Assembly (NCBI GenBank): GCA_017445995.1
Contig: JAFSRT010000023.1
Location: 62,001-126,000 of the forward strand
Length of the DNA stretch: 64,000 bases
Reading direction: 5' to 3'
Origin: Clostridia bacterium
Lineage (GTDB): Bacteria > Bacillota > Clostridia > Christensenellales > Borkfalkiaceae
The notes beneath the pieces are model-generated. The model had not been told where the DNA came from, searched no databases, and worked only from the letters and a program-made list of their open reading frames with translations. Position numbers and translations under genes: made by a program. Below, in pieces: positions 16,493 through 25,373 of this stretch. Each line of letters begins with the position of its first letter. Position 1 is the first letter of the stretch.

Positions 16493-16519
16493 TTTTTTGC
16501 AATTAGTTATTGCAAAAAA
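16493..16519. repeat. Perfect 11-bp hairpin beside the GIY-YIG gene
   Basis: TTTTTTGCAAT/ATTGCAAAAAA around TAGTT, between the nuclease gene's start region and the right half-repeat. It could be a terminator protecting the gene from outside transcription; its role is unknown. Confidence 0.5.
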
Positions 16520-16562
16520 AGATATGCTCACTTGCTTACGCAAGTTCGATATGACAATAAGG

Positions 16563-16590
16563 TGTCATACCGAAAGCGTTTCTCCACCCC
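16563..16590. repeat. Truncated start of another cloverleaf repeat
   Basis: TGTCATACCGAAAGCG matches the opening of copies A-C, but nothing recognisable of the rest follows. A remnant. Confidence 0.6.
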
Positions 16591-16618
16591 CGCCTTTTTA
16601 AATATATTCGTCATTTTT

Positions 16619-16649
16619 ACCGCTTAGCACCGATTTGGTGCTAAGCGGT
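16619..16649. repeat. Long perfect hairpin
   Basis: Thirteen perfect base pairs (ACCGCTTAGCACC and its complement) around GATTT. No T-run follows on either strand, so it is not an ordinary terminator. Together with the next 45 bases the interval from 16591 to 16696 holds no gene that I can see. Confidence 0.7.
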
Positions 16650-16696
16650 GGCTTGTCTATAAGACTGAAACGTTCAGCATAAATACCATGGCGGAC

Positions 16697-16726
16697 AAAA
16701 AACCCGAAGGTTGCCCTTCGGGTTTT
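16697..16726 (-). terminator. Terminator of the xylan operon
   Basis: CCCGAAGG/CCTTCGGG stem with TTTT on both sides, 64 bases after the stop codon of the giant secreted protein. First clear terminator downstream of the xylan importer genes. Confidence 0.85.
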
Positions 16727-16789
16727 GTTGTTTTTTTATAACTAATCAAAATTAGTTATCGTTGTGCTCTTTTGCAACTAAAGTTTAGC

Positions 16790-19700
16790 TTACGAGAAAG
16801 TAATGTTACTTATTATTAAATCTCCAACAAATCCAGTACCGTCAGCATACGCCATAAACTGGAAGTTATTTGAAGAACTTAATGCATCTTTGAACGTTAT
16901 AGTCACCGTTTTTGTCTCACCTTTACCTATGGTAAGTGATACATAGAGATTATCACTAGACTGGGTTGCACCAGTTACAGAAGATATTGTAGATCTTGTA
17001 TGGTCGGCCTGGTTGCTCCAAGAAGTTTTTGAACAAATACGCAATTTAATCGTATTGTTGCTATCTTCCGTACAAGCATTTCTAACAGTAAACGATACCG
17101 TCTTATTTTCACTTGTATTGTTAACCAGTATAGCCAACGCATCCCCTGTTCCGCCACCATAATTTCTAGTTGAAGTAGCGGTTATCGTATCGGAACTGTA
17201 ACTATCACTTGAAGAACTGCCGCCAACTTTAAGCTGACCTTCCCAACTCTGGAACTTCGTTATCGTTTCTCCGCTTACCTTATCGCCTAAGGTTACGCTG
17301 TTAATCGTTACGGCCTTAGCAGGCATCGTTAAGGTGTTTCCACTTACGTCCGTTGCACTGCCACCCGCAGGTGTGTAGTTGAACGCAGTTACTACTTTCG
17401 TTTTATCTGTCGGCGTTAAGGTTACCGTGTCGCCTTCTGCCGCATTTTCTTTATCAACAGTAATTGTATTAACGTTATTCGTTACCGTGTAGTAAACAGG
17501 TTCAGCAAATTCAATCTTGAAGTTACCTACAAATCCACTATCAATCATTGAAGCGAAGGTAATGTAGAATTCAGTATTCTTAGAAATCGAATTAGCAAGT
17601 GTGATAGATACGGAAGCATTGCTGCCCATACTTATCGAATTGAATTTAGCTCGAACCCTACTATTGTCCGTATCAACTGAACCCCCTGTTACACTTGTGA
17701 TGCCTTTTAAGTTATTTAAGTAATTGTCATCAAAATCTTCATTTGAATTACTGATGCTTCCTCTTACTGCTGCATATAAAGTCAACGTATTATTGCTATT
17801 GCCCGTTGCTTGGTTATAAATCTTGAAGGTAATCGTAGATACGTCAGCAGTAGTACATTTAACTTTTGCATAGCCAAAGTGTTGCCTTTGTCCGCCGTAA
17901 TGTACTTTAGAGTCATAGATTGCTTCGGTCGAAGTATTACTTACAAAGCCCATATTGCCATTGATCTTACCGGCAGAAACTACCGTCAACGTCGTTGAAA
18001 CTACTGCATCCTTATAAGTTGCCATAACTTCTACGTCTTCATATCCTATCTCGAACGTCGTTGTCTCACTCGTTGCATCTGTGAAGGTGACATTTCCTTC
18101 CCAACCTGCGAATTCATATCCTTCACGTTCAGCGGCCGTTATCGAAATCGAAGTTCCGTGTGCACCGCTTGTAGGAGATGCAGTACCGTTAGTTACGGTG
18201 ACGTTATAAATTCTATCAGTATAATTTGCAGTAATCGTTACATCGGCAGCAGGCATTGTAAAGCACGCTGTCGAAGACGACGCACTCGTGTCGTTCGTGT
18301 AAGTTACACTTGGCGAAATCGTCCAACCGCTGAACTCTTTGCCTTGTGCCGCTTCACCTGCGGTAATCGTAATCGTTTGACCGTAAGTCGCCGTTCCGCT
18401 GTAAGTACCGTTGTTTACCGTAATCGTATAAACTATATCAGTATAATTTGCAGTAATCGTTACATCGGCAGCAGGCATTGTAAAGTACGCTGTCGAAGAC
18501 GACGCACTCGTGTCGTCAGTGTAAGTTACACTTGGCGAAATCGTCCAACCGCTGAACTCTTTGCCCGTTGCGGCTGCGCCTGCGGTAATCGTGATCTTCG
18601 TGCCGGCTGCTGCGAGAGACGTACTTGCCGTACCACCCGTTACCGTAATCGTATAACTTATATCATAAGTAACCGCAGTAATCGTTATGTTGCCTGTCAA
18701 CGTGAACGTGTTACCACTGTTGCCGTTATAGGATGCAACCGAACTGTTTGCACGGTCAGTATTGAGAACAACCGTCGAACCGTAAGTTGCTTCCGTTACT
18801 TCAACTCCGCCGACTTCAGCCCAAACGTCCGTAATCGAATTGTCGATTGTGATAGTGTAAGTTGCTAACTTATAAGAAGCAGAAATCGTTACGTCGCTTG
18901 CAGTCATTGTAAACGTTGTAGTGCTTGTTTCACCGTCAAGCGTTACGTCGCTGGTCCATTCGTCGAATTCATATCCTGTTGCAGGAGTGTTTGCAACGAT
19001 TGTTATCTCTTCACCCGGTTTAGCCGTTGTAATTTCTTCTTCGTTTGCATTATATGCTTTTGCATTAGTAAGATTAATATCGTAATCGTTAGAAACGACT
19101 GCCGCCGTAATAATTACACCGCTGTTTGGCATTTCAAACGAATCAGTATAAATTGTTGTCAAAGTTCTATTAGCCCTATAAGTAACGCTTACAATATAAT
19201 AATCGCTGTCAGCAACCGAAATATTTACTTCATCGCCGTATTGTGCGGAAGACGCAACCGTAACTTTATCGCTTACCTTATTAGTTATTGAGTAAGTAAC
19301 CTTACTGAACGTTGCGCTAACCGTTACGTCGCTACTTGGCATTGTGAATACGTTTGACTGAACGGTAACTTCGTTTTCGCTTTCGTCAATAACCGATAAC
19401 GACGCTAACTGATAGCCGGTCGACGGCGTAACCGTTAAGTAAACTTTGTCGCCCGTCGCTGCGTTTGCAACGTTAGCAGTAACCGAACCGTTATCTGCCG
19501 AATCAATATTTACGGCATTACCCGAAGGCGCTGCGCTACCCGAACCGAAATAAATATTAGAAATAGTTACAGTATTGTTTGGATCATACGTTGTGTTTGA
19601 ATACTGTGGACAAACTTTCAAACATATATTAGTGCCTGAAAACGCACTTGACAAGGTAATGGTTACATTAAGATGCTCACCTTTAGCAATTGAATTAATA

Positions 19701-21034
19701 ATTGCACCTTTATTTGTAGCATTATTTCTTCCCGCACCTATTGTACCATTTGTCGTTGAAGATAACTCAACTTCGTCATTATACATATTAGATGCACCTA
19801 CCGCTATACTTACTTTTGCATTTAACGTGTTATTGCTGTCTGTCGTTGCATTGTTTGTTATCGTAAAAGATACTTTTGTCTGGTTATTACCACCGTTTAA
19901 CTGAACAACGAAACCGTTATCTTGTTGATTTGCCCAGTTATTATTTGTTGTGCCCGACACAGAATAATTATCTTGCGCAATATCAACGGAAAAATTATTG
20001 TGATATTCGCCCGTGATTGCTACGTACGATACGCTGTCTTCAACGGTTACCGATACCGTTTCCGAATCGGAATAGTTTCCGCCGTTAGAATTTGCGTAAG
20101 TAACGGTTATCGTTGCCGTACCGTTCCCAACCGCAGTTATCCTGCCGCTATTAGAAACCGTTGCAACGTCCGTATTGCTTGAAGAATACGTTAAAAGTAC
20201 GTCTTTTGCGGAAACACGTTCTTCGTTTAATATCAAAGACGATTTAATATCGTAAGTGTTGCCTACGCTTAACGTAACTGCCGAAGTATTTAATTCTAAT
20301 TCGTACTCTAAATACGTGCCTGCTGCAACGTTTGATTCTGCCGTCGCTTGGTTTATGCCATTTTTACTGTAAAAAGCAAGTTGCAATACGTTATACAAGT
20401 TGGTTTTCTGTGCCGACGTATAATTTTTCGTTGTGTCGGTAAGCGCCGCACTTGCAACGTAAGAATAACTTCTCTTATTGTTATCGCCGAAACGTGCATA
20501 AGTAAACGTATCGTCCGATTCGTCAGACGGCGTTCCGTTGTTATTTACGATACAGAACAAACCGAAGAACGTTCTCGACATATTGTTGTACTGAACACCG
20601 CCGAGAGTGAGACATAATTCGTGCGAACCGTCCTCATTGTCTTTATACGGCGTTATATGGAAGTTGTGTTGAACCGTGTTCGAACTAACTTCTGCATAAG
20701 CCGTTTTAAAGTTGGTGTAGTAATCGTAACTGTCAGAATACGTCGTCGTTATTCCAAGATATTCCATCCAGTCGAGCGGTGCGATAAACGCGCCGAAAGA
20801 CAAGTTGTCGTTTGCCTCAACATTTTCAACAAGATTGTCGGCAACGATTGCCCCGAATCTCAATCCTTGCGAACCGTCCATTCTGACAGCGGCGCCTGCC
20901 ATTTCAAAAGTGTTATCGGCTACGGTAGCGTGTGCTTTTTTACCGTTTAACGAATAAACGCCGAAAAACATTGAAATAACGAAGGCTACACATAGGCTTG
21001 CTATAAGCCATAAGTTCTTTTTCCCTGTTTTCAT
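16790..21034 (-). CDS. Giant secreted multidomain protein (BIG2, InlB-type repeats, jelly-roll-like modules)
   Basis: A 1414-residue exported protein. Signal peptide about 1-38 (MKTGKKNLWLIA... KKAHA). Residues about 43-235 form a domain with GAAVRMDGSQGLRFGAIV, of a kind I have seen only as an uncharacterised N-terminal region in clostridial secreted proteins. A BIG2 Ig-like domain follows (about 256-333; TYSSSNTDVATVSNSGRITA). Three related modules at about 335-496, 1017-1178 and 1255-1414 share a core of the type N-x-ATxDSNNTLxxxxx and may be beta-sandwich binding modules. Seven divergent InlB B-repeats lie at about 505-1016 and an eighth at 1180-1255. There is no LPxTG anchor and no catalytic signature. 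It is the last gene of the xylan operon, so substrate or cell-surface binding is a reasonable guess. Confidence 0.8.
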   Translation of the reverse strand: MKTGKKNLWLIASLCVAFVISMFFGVYSLNGKKAHATVADNTFEMAGAAVRMDGSQGLRFGAIVADNLVENVEANDNLSFGAFIAPLDWMEYLGITTTYSDSYDYYTNFKTAYAEVSSNTVQHNFHITPYKDNEDGSHELCLTLGGVQYNNMSRTFFGLFCIVNNNGTPSDESDDTFTYARFGDNNKRSYSYVASAALTDTTKNYTSAQKTNLYNVLQLAFYSKNGINQATAESNVAAGTYLEYELELNTSAVTLSVGNTYDIKSSLILNEERVSAKDVLLTYSSSNTDVATVSNSGRITAVGNGTATITVTYANSNGGNYSDSETVSVTVEDSVSYVAITGEYHNNFSVDIAQDNYSVSGTTNNNWANQQDNGFVVQLNGGNNQTKVSFTITNNATTDSNNTLNAKVSIAVGASNMYNDEVELSSTTNGTIGAGRNNATNKGAIINSIAKGEHLNVTITLSSAFSGTNICLKVCPQYSNTTYDPNNTVTISNIYFGSGSAAPSGNAVNIDSADNGSVTANVANAATGDKVYLTVTPSTGYQLASLSVIDESENEVTVQSNVFTMPSSDVTVSATFSKVTYSITNKVSDKVTVASSAQYGDEVNISVADSDYYIVSVTYRANRTLTTIYTDSFEMPNSGVIITAAVVSNDYDINLTNAKAYNANEEEITTAKPGEEITIVANTPATGYEFDEWTSDVTLDGETSTTTFTMTASDVTISASYKLATYTITIDNSITDVWAEVGGVEVTEATYGSTVVLNTDRANSSVASYNGNSGNTFTLTGNITITAVTYDISYTITVTGGTASTSLAAAGTKITITAGAAATGKEFSGWTISPSVTYTDDTSASSSTAYFTMPAADVTITANYTDIVYTITVNNGTYSGTATYGQTITITAGEAAQGKEFSGWTISPSVTYTNDTSASSSTACFTMPAADVTITANYTDRIYNVTVTNGTASPTSGAHGTSISITAAEREGYEFAGWEGNVTFTDATSETTTFEIGYEDVEVMATYKDAVVSTTLTVVSAGKINGNMGFVSNTSTEAIYDSKVHYGGQRQHFGYAKVKCTTADVSTITFKIYNQATGNSNNTLTLYAAVRGSISNSNEDFDDNYLNNLKGITSVTGGSVDTDNSRVRAKFNSISMGSNASVSITLANSISKNTEFYITFASMIDSGFVGNFKIEFAEPVYYTVTNNVNTITVDKENAAEGDTVTLTPTDKTKVVTAFNYTPAGGSATDVSGNTLTMPAKAVTINSVTLGDKVSGETITKFQSWEGQLKVGGSSSSDSYSSDTITATSTRNYGGGTGDALAILVNNTSENKTVSFTVRNACTEDSNNTIKLRICSKTSWSNQADHTRSTISSVTGATQSSDNLYVSLTIGKGETKTVTITFKDALSSSNNFQFMAYADGTGFVGDLIISNITFS
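18214..18565. repeat. 222-bp near-identical internal tandem duplication
   Basis: 18214-18343 and 18436-18565 are almost the same sequence, offset by exactly 222 bp (74 codons). They encode InlB-type repeats 5 and 6 of the giant protein (KEFSGWTISPSVTYT in each). Only a few substitutions separate them, so the duplication is recent or kept alike by recombination; copy number may vary between strains. Confidence 0.85.
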
Positions 21035-21059
21035 ATTTCCCTCCTTATCATATCATACA

Positions 21060-21215
21060 TTAACCCAAACTAATTCCCGGTGGGGCGTCATTATACCCAT
21101 CGTTAACAGTCGAGTTACTGTCCCCAGAACTCATTATTACGTCGCCTAAAGTTTGCGATATAATAATTTCCGGTGCGGAATACTCATTGTCATATCCCTT
21201 TACTAAGTTCTTCAT
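21060..21215 (-). CDS. 51-residue conserved-looking peptide
   Basis: A short gene with a strong AAGGAGG site nine bases before ATG 21215. The peptide starts MKNLVKGYDNEYSAPEII and continues with a hydrophobic IISQTLGDVIMSSG segment and an acidic, Gly/Asn/Pro-rich tail ending PPGISLG. The pattern Tyr-x-Ala-Pro-Glu-(hydrophobic) then GDVI-x-SSG recalls short peptides that I have seen near secreted-protein genes of Clostridia, whose role is unknown to me. It lies 32 bases after xylB and 25 bases before the giant secreted protein, with no terminator on either side, so it should be cotranscribed. Confidence 0.75.
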   Translation of the reverse strand: MKNLVKGYDNEYSAPEIIISQTLGDVIMSSGDSNSTVNDGYNDAPPGISLG

Positions 21216-21247
21216 AATATCCTCCTTCAATTCAAAAATATTATTTT

Positions 21248-22708
21248 TTATTTTTCGTTATAAAACCCGCGGACAAAACCCTGCAATTCTTTATATTTTG
21301 CGAATTTTGCCTGATAAGTTTTAACTTCTTTTTCCTGCGGCGTGAAAACTTTTTCTTCTTTTATTATTTTTTTACACGCTTCTTCTATACTATTATACTC
21401 CAAACATCCGCACATTGCAAGTATTATTGCTCCTAAAGCGCCTCCGTCCGCCGTATTTATTGTTGAAACGGTTATTCCAAGGATATTTGCAAGCGTTTGC
21501 AACCATACGTCCGACCTTGTTCCGCCGCCGATTACACGCGCTTTCTTTACGGTTATCCCCGCGTTATTTATTACGTCTAAACAGTCTTTAAGCGAAAAAC
21601 TGATGCCTTCTATAACGCTTTTCGTCATATTCGCCCTTGTCTGCATAAGCGTTAAGCCCATAAACGTGCCCTTTACGTACGGGTCGTTGATAGGGCTTCT
21701 TTCACCCGAAAGGTAAGGTAAAAACAGCAAGTCGTCCGTCGGTAAGTCCTTTATTTCGTCCATTAAAACGCGGATGTCTTTTTCTTTTATCGTTTCCGAC
21801 CACCATTTAAGAGAACCTGCCGCCGATAACGTTACGCCCATAGTGTGGTATTTGCCGTTGGCGTGGCAGAACGAGTGAAGACTTCCTTTCTTTTCGTCGA
21901 AAAACTTTTCGCACGCAACGAAAACTACTCCGCTTGTTCCGAGAGATATGGACGCAGTATTGTTCTCTACCGTGCCTGTGCCTATCGCCCCTACCGCTTG
22001 ATCGCCACCGCCGATAACGACTTTCATATCGGGACTGAAACCGAACTCTTTCGCTATTTCGGGCTTTATTTTGCCGACCGCTTGGTAACTTTCGTATACT
22101 TTCGGAAGTTGGCTCTCGTTTATGCCGAGAATATCAAGCATAAAGGCAGACCATTTCCTGTTTTTTACGTCGAAATAAAGCGTTCCGCTCGCGTCCGACA
22201 CGTCCGTTGCAAACACGCCCGAAAGCATATACGAAATATAATCTTTCGGAAGCATTATTTTATCTACCCTTTTGAAGTTTTCCGGCTCGTTTTCTTTAAG
22301 CCACAAAACTTTCGGTGCGGTAAAACCCGTCACCGCACGGTTGCCCGTGTGTTCTATAAGCGCCTTTTCGCCGATAACTTTATTTAAATAGTCGGTTTCT
22401 TTAACCGTCCTTTGGTCGTTCCATAAAAGCGCGGGGCGAATTACTTTATCGTTTTTATCAAGGCACACCATACCGTGCATCTGCCCCGAAAAACTTATGC
22501 CCTTAACCTTGCTTAAATCCGCCTTTTCCGAAAGCGCGACGAACACCTTCTTTATGGCGTTAAACCAGTCTTCGGGGTTTTGTTCACTCCAACCTTCCTT
22601 CGGTATAAGCAACGGATATTCTTCCGTTGCGGAACAAAGTATTTTGCCGTCTTTATCCGCAAGCGCACATTTAACGGAACTCGTGCCTAAATCTACACCT
22701 ATATACAT
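21248..22708 (-). CDS. xylB: Xylulokinase
   Basis: A 486-residue FGGY-family kinase. It starts MYIGVDLGTSSVKCALAD (phosphate-1 motif), has the substrate segment FSGQMHGMVCLD and LLWNDQRT, and the catalytic aspartate region VIGGGDQAVGAIGTG, followed by the second ATP site RVIGGGTRSDVWLQ. It phosphorylates D-xylulose to xylulose 5-phosphate, feeding the pentose phosphate pathway. Position after xylanase and xylosidase genes fits xylose use. A xylose isomerase gene (xylA) is not in the window. Confidence 0.95.
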   Translation of the reverse strand: MYIGVDLGTSSVKCALADKDGKILCSATEEYPLLIPKEGWSEQNPEDWFNAIKKVFVALSEKADLSKVKGISFSGQMHGMVCLDKNDKVIRPALLWNDQRTVKETDYLNKVIGEKALIEHTGNRAVTGFTAPKVLWLKENEPENFKRVDKIMLPKDYISYMLSGVFATDVSDASGTLYFDVKNRKWSAFMLDILGINESQLPKVYESYQAVGKIKPEIAKEFGFSPDMKVVIGGGDQAVGAIGTGTVENNTASISLGTSGVVFVACEKFFDEKKGSLHSFCHANGKYHTMGVTLSAAGSLKWWSETIKEKDIRVLMDEIKDLPTDDLLFLPYLSGERSPINDPYVKGTFMGLTLMQTRANMTKSVIEGISFSLKDCLDVINNAGITVKKARVIGGGTRSDVWLQTLANILGITVSTINTADGGALGAIILAMCGCLEYNSIEEACKKIIKEEKVFTPQEKEVKTYQAKFAKYKELQGFVRGFYNEK

Positions 22709-22723
22709 TTTTCTGTCCTTTGT

Positions 22724-25324
22724 TTATTCGTTTCCTTCGGTATCTCCGCCGACAGGGGTCGGGTCGTCAGGTTCAACAGGCGCAGGCTTAAACGTGTCTA
22801 CTTCAACGACGCTTATGTTAAACCTTCCGTCGTAAGGTACGGTTTTGCCCGACATTTTTTCCGTGCCGTAGTTCTCGTCGTAATCGTCAGGGTACTGCGC
22901 GGAATAGGGTTGATTCATTTCTCTGCTGAATCCCAAAGATTCGATAAGGATAACGAGTCTTAATCCGTATCCGCTGCTCGACGTGTCTATCCAGCCTTTT
23001 TTGAACATACTCGTAAGGTCGGTGTCTATATCGTAAATTATCGTATATTTAATGCCGTCGGCAGTAAGTTCGGCGTAAATGCTGTTCGCACCGCCCTTTT
23101 TGGACTGAACGTAATCTTCCTTAAAGAAATCGTCGTACGTCGTGTCGCCGTTATTGTTATATTCGTTAACGTGCCCGTCGTTTATCCAGTCGATAAGGTC
23201 TTGGTCGTTATATTTCATATAGGTATTCACGCCGTCGTCGAACATACCCGTAGGGCTGCCGCGAAGCCTGAACCTGATATACGCTACGGACGGTTTGCCC
23301 GAAGATTGCATTTTATCTACGAAAGTGAACTTTAACTGCGTGTCGGTTTCCTTTACGTCCGTCAACTGAACGGATACGTAGCCCCACTCGGCAACGCCCT
23401 GCGCCGCAGAAGCGATATCTACGAGATAGTCAGGATTTTTAGACCAACCGATGTTATAGTTAGTCCACGTAGTTTCGTTATACCACGTGTCTTTGCCGAC
23501 CGCTTTAAGCGCCGTTTCGTTTACCGATGAACTTGAACCGGAAGGTTCTAATATATTATCTTTCTTTACGTCGTCAGGTAATTCTTTCGAGAACCACGCG
23601 TCGTAAATGGTGAACGAACCGCTATACGTTACCGTTCCGCTCGCCGTCGCCACGTTCTGGCTGCCCGGTTCAGGGAACAACAAAATACTGTCGATAAGGT
23701 CGAGATAACACAACTTTTTATTCGGTATCTTTATCGAAATTATAGTTTCTTTATTGTCCACTTCGAACACTTCTTCGCCGATAACTTGGTCGTACTTCGA
23801 CTCGGAAACGTTGAACTTTATCTGCGCTTCGAGTGCAACGGGTTTCGTCTGCACCTCTCCGCCGCTTTTTATTTTCGTTTGCCCCGAAAGTTTGAAGTTA
23901 AGATAACTGAAATCGCTGAAATATCCCGCTAAACTACATTCCGCTTGGTTGTATTCCGTCTTTTTATTGAAGGCTACTTCTATCGACCCGTCGTCCGCCG
24001 TGGTCGCCGTAACGCCCTTATCTTCGTCGGCGTCCCAGTTTTTAATGTGGTATTCCGAAGGGCTCTTCTTTCCGTCGTAAATATTAAAGTAATCTAATTC
24101 TTTTAATTCTTTATCGATTTCTACTTTATACTTAAAGTCTTTAATAGCCTGCATTGCAAGTTTCGGTTCGCCAGCGAAGTCGTAAAGCAAAGGATAGTCT
24201 TTACGGTTGTTCTTATCAAGCCAAGTATGGTCGTCGCCGATGCCCCACGTGGTAACGCTTTCGATGTCTTTGCTATACTTACGGCAGATTTCATAAATCT
24301 TCGCGTAAACTTCCGCCTGCAACTTAAACAGGTTTTCGCCCGAATACGGGTCCATTTCGTCTTCACCGCCACTATAACCGCCGTCGTAGATAGACAAGTC
24401 AAGTTCCGTGATGCTGACTTTTAAGTGCGTTCCGTCGCTCTTTTCAAGAGACGTAAGGTCTTCAATCATTTCTTCGAACGCAACGGGGTCGAAGTTTCTG
24501 ATGTCGTAATGCGCCTGTTCGCCTACGCCGTCGATAGGAACGTCGTTATCCAACATATCCTGAAGCATTTTCATTGCTTTCTTTCTTTTAACAGGGTTGA
24601 TTAAACCGTAATCGTTATAGTAGAGTTTAACGTTTTTGTCCGTTTCTCTTGCCGTTTCAAACGCTTTAACTATATATTCCGGACATTTGGTTTCCTTACC
24701 CGTCGGGTCGAAAATATCGTAGATAGGCGATTTCTGACCGTCTCCGCTCTTTCCTGACCTATAAATAATATCTTCCTTCGAACTGTCGGAAATCGCTTCG
24801 TTCACTACGTCCCAGCAATAAACGGTGTCGCCGAACTTATTAGCAAAGTGAGAAACGGTTTCCGTTACGTGAGATTCGATTGCTTCAAGAACGGCGCTTT
24901 TAGAAGTTTTCGCGCTTAAATAGGTAGGAACGCTTTCGTGCCAGAAAAGTGCGTGCCCACGGACTTTCGCACCGAGTTTTTTCGCCTTTTCGCAGAGAAT
25001 ATCGCCCTTTTCAAAGGTAAACTCGCCCGCGTTAGGTTCGGTGTATTTCCATTTCATTTCGTTTTCTGCCGTGAAACTGTTGAATTCTTTTAATATTTTA
25101 TCTTCGTAGCCGAGTTTATCGTCCGCCTCTTCGTTGATAGCGACCATCGCGCCCGTTTTGAAATACTTTCTATAAATACTCGAAAGTTTTCTGTTGGTAC
25201 AAGACCCGAACGAACAAGCCGACGCCACTATCGACGCAAGCATAACGCCGACCATTGCCATACAAACTACTATTCTTTTCGTAATCTTAGACGTATTTCT
25301 TTCGTGTTTTACGTTTTTGTCCAT
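22724..25324 (-). CDS. GH10 endo-1,4-beta-xylanase with C-terminal extra domains
   Basis: An 866-residue exported enzyme. An N-terminal signal ends near a lipobox-like ASAC (Cys37), so it may be a lipoprotein. The GH10 barrel covers about 45-415, with the acid/base glutamate in WDVVNEA (Glu176), the subsite motif GEQAHYD and the nucleophile in SITELD (Glu307). Residues about 420-840 hold two beta-rich modules that I cannot assign to a known carbohydrate-binding family, then a Pro/Asp/Glu tail. It cuts xylan into oligosaccharides for the ABC importer upstream in the same operon; the gap to xylB is 15 bases. Confidence 0.95.
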   Translation of the reverse strand: MDKNVKHERNTSKITKRIVVCMAMVGVMLASIVASACSFGSCTNRKLSSIYRKYFKTGAMVAINEEADDKLGYEDKILKEFNSFTAENEMKWKYTEPNAGEFTFEKGDILCEKAKKLGAKVRGHALFWHESVPTYLSAKTSKSAVLEAIESHVTETVSHFANKFGDTVYCWDVVNEAISDSSKEDIIYRSGKSGDGQKSPIYDIFDPTGKETKCPEYIVKAFETARETDKNVKLYYNDYGLINPVKRKKAMKMLQDMLDNDVPIDGVGEQAHYDIRNFDPVAFEEMIEDLTSLEKSDGTHLKVSITELDLSIYDGGYSGGEDEMDPYSGENLFKLQAEVYAKIYEICRKYSKDIESVTTWGIGDDHTWLDKNNRKDYPLLYDFAGEPKLAMQAIKDFKYKVEIDKELKELDYFNIYDGKKSPSEYHIKNWDADEDKGVTATTADDGSIEVAFNKKTEYNQAECSLAGYFSDFSYLNFKLSGQTKIKSGGEVQTKPVALEAQIKFNVSESKYDQVIGEEVFEVDNKETIISIKIPNKKLCYLDLIDSILLFPEPGSQNVATASGTVTYSGSFTIYDAWFSKELPDDVKKDNILEPSGSSSSVNETALKAVGKDTWYNETTWTNYNIGWSKNPDYLVDIASAAQGVAEWGYVSVQLTDVKETDTQLKFTFVDKMQSSGKPSVAYIRFRLRGSPTGMFDDGVNTYMKYNDQDLIDWINDGHVNEYNNNGDTTYDDFFKEDYVQSKKGGANSIYAELTADGIKYTIIYDIDTDLTSMFKKGWIDTSSSGYGLRLVILIESLGFSREMNQPYSAQYPDDYDENYGTEKMSGKTVPYDGRFNISVVEVDTFKPAPVEPDDPTPVGGDTEGNE

Positions 25325-25373
25325 AAATTACTCCTTTATTTTTCAAGAATACGCCGTATTCTTTAAGTTTTTT

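Larger units (their letters stand above)
16106..16556. mobile_element. Cloverleaf element carrying a GIY-YIG nuclease gene
   Basis: The left end (16106-16143) is the first half of a cloverleaf repeat with its own arm CGGC/GCCG; the right end (about 16515-16556) is the second half with arm ACTTGC/GCAAGT. Between them, at the place of the small central hairpin loop of copies A and B, sits a 94-codon GIY-YIG nuclease gene. The outer ends are near-perfect inverted repeats (TGTCATACCGA and TGTCATATCGA after reversal, one mismatch). I read this as a full-length mobile element, with copies A and B as deletion derivatives lacking the gene. Inference, but the alignment of the two halves to copy A is base for base. 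Confidence 0.6.

Noticed and set aside
18158-18868. 236-codon plus-strand frame
   Set aside because: Antisense to the InlB-type repeats of the giant gene; its Cys/Arg-rich product merely mirrors that repeat.
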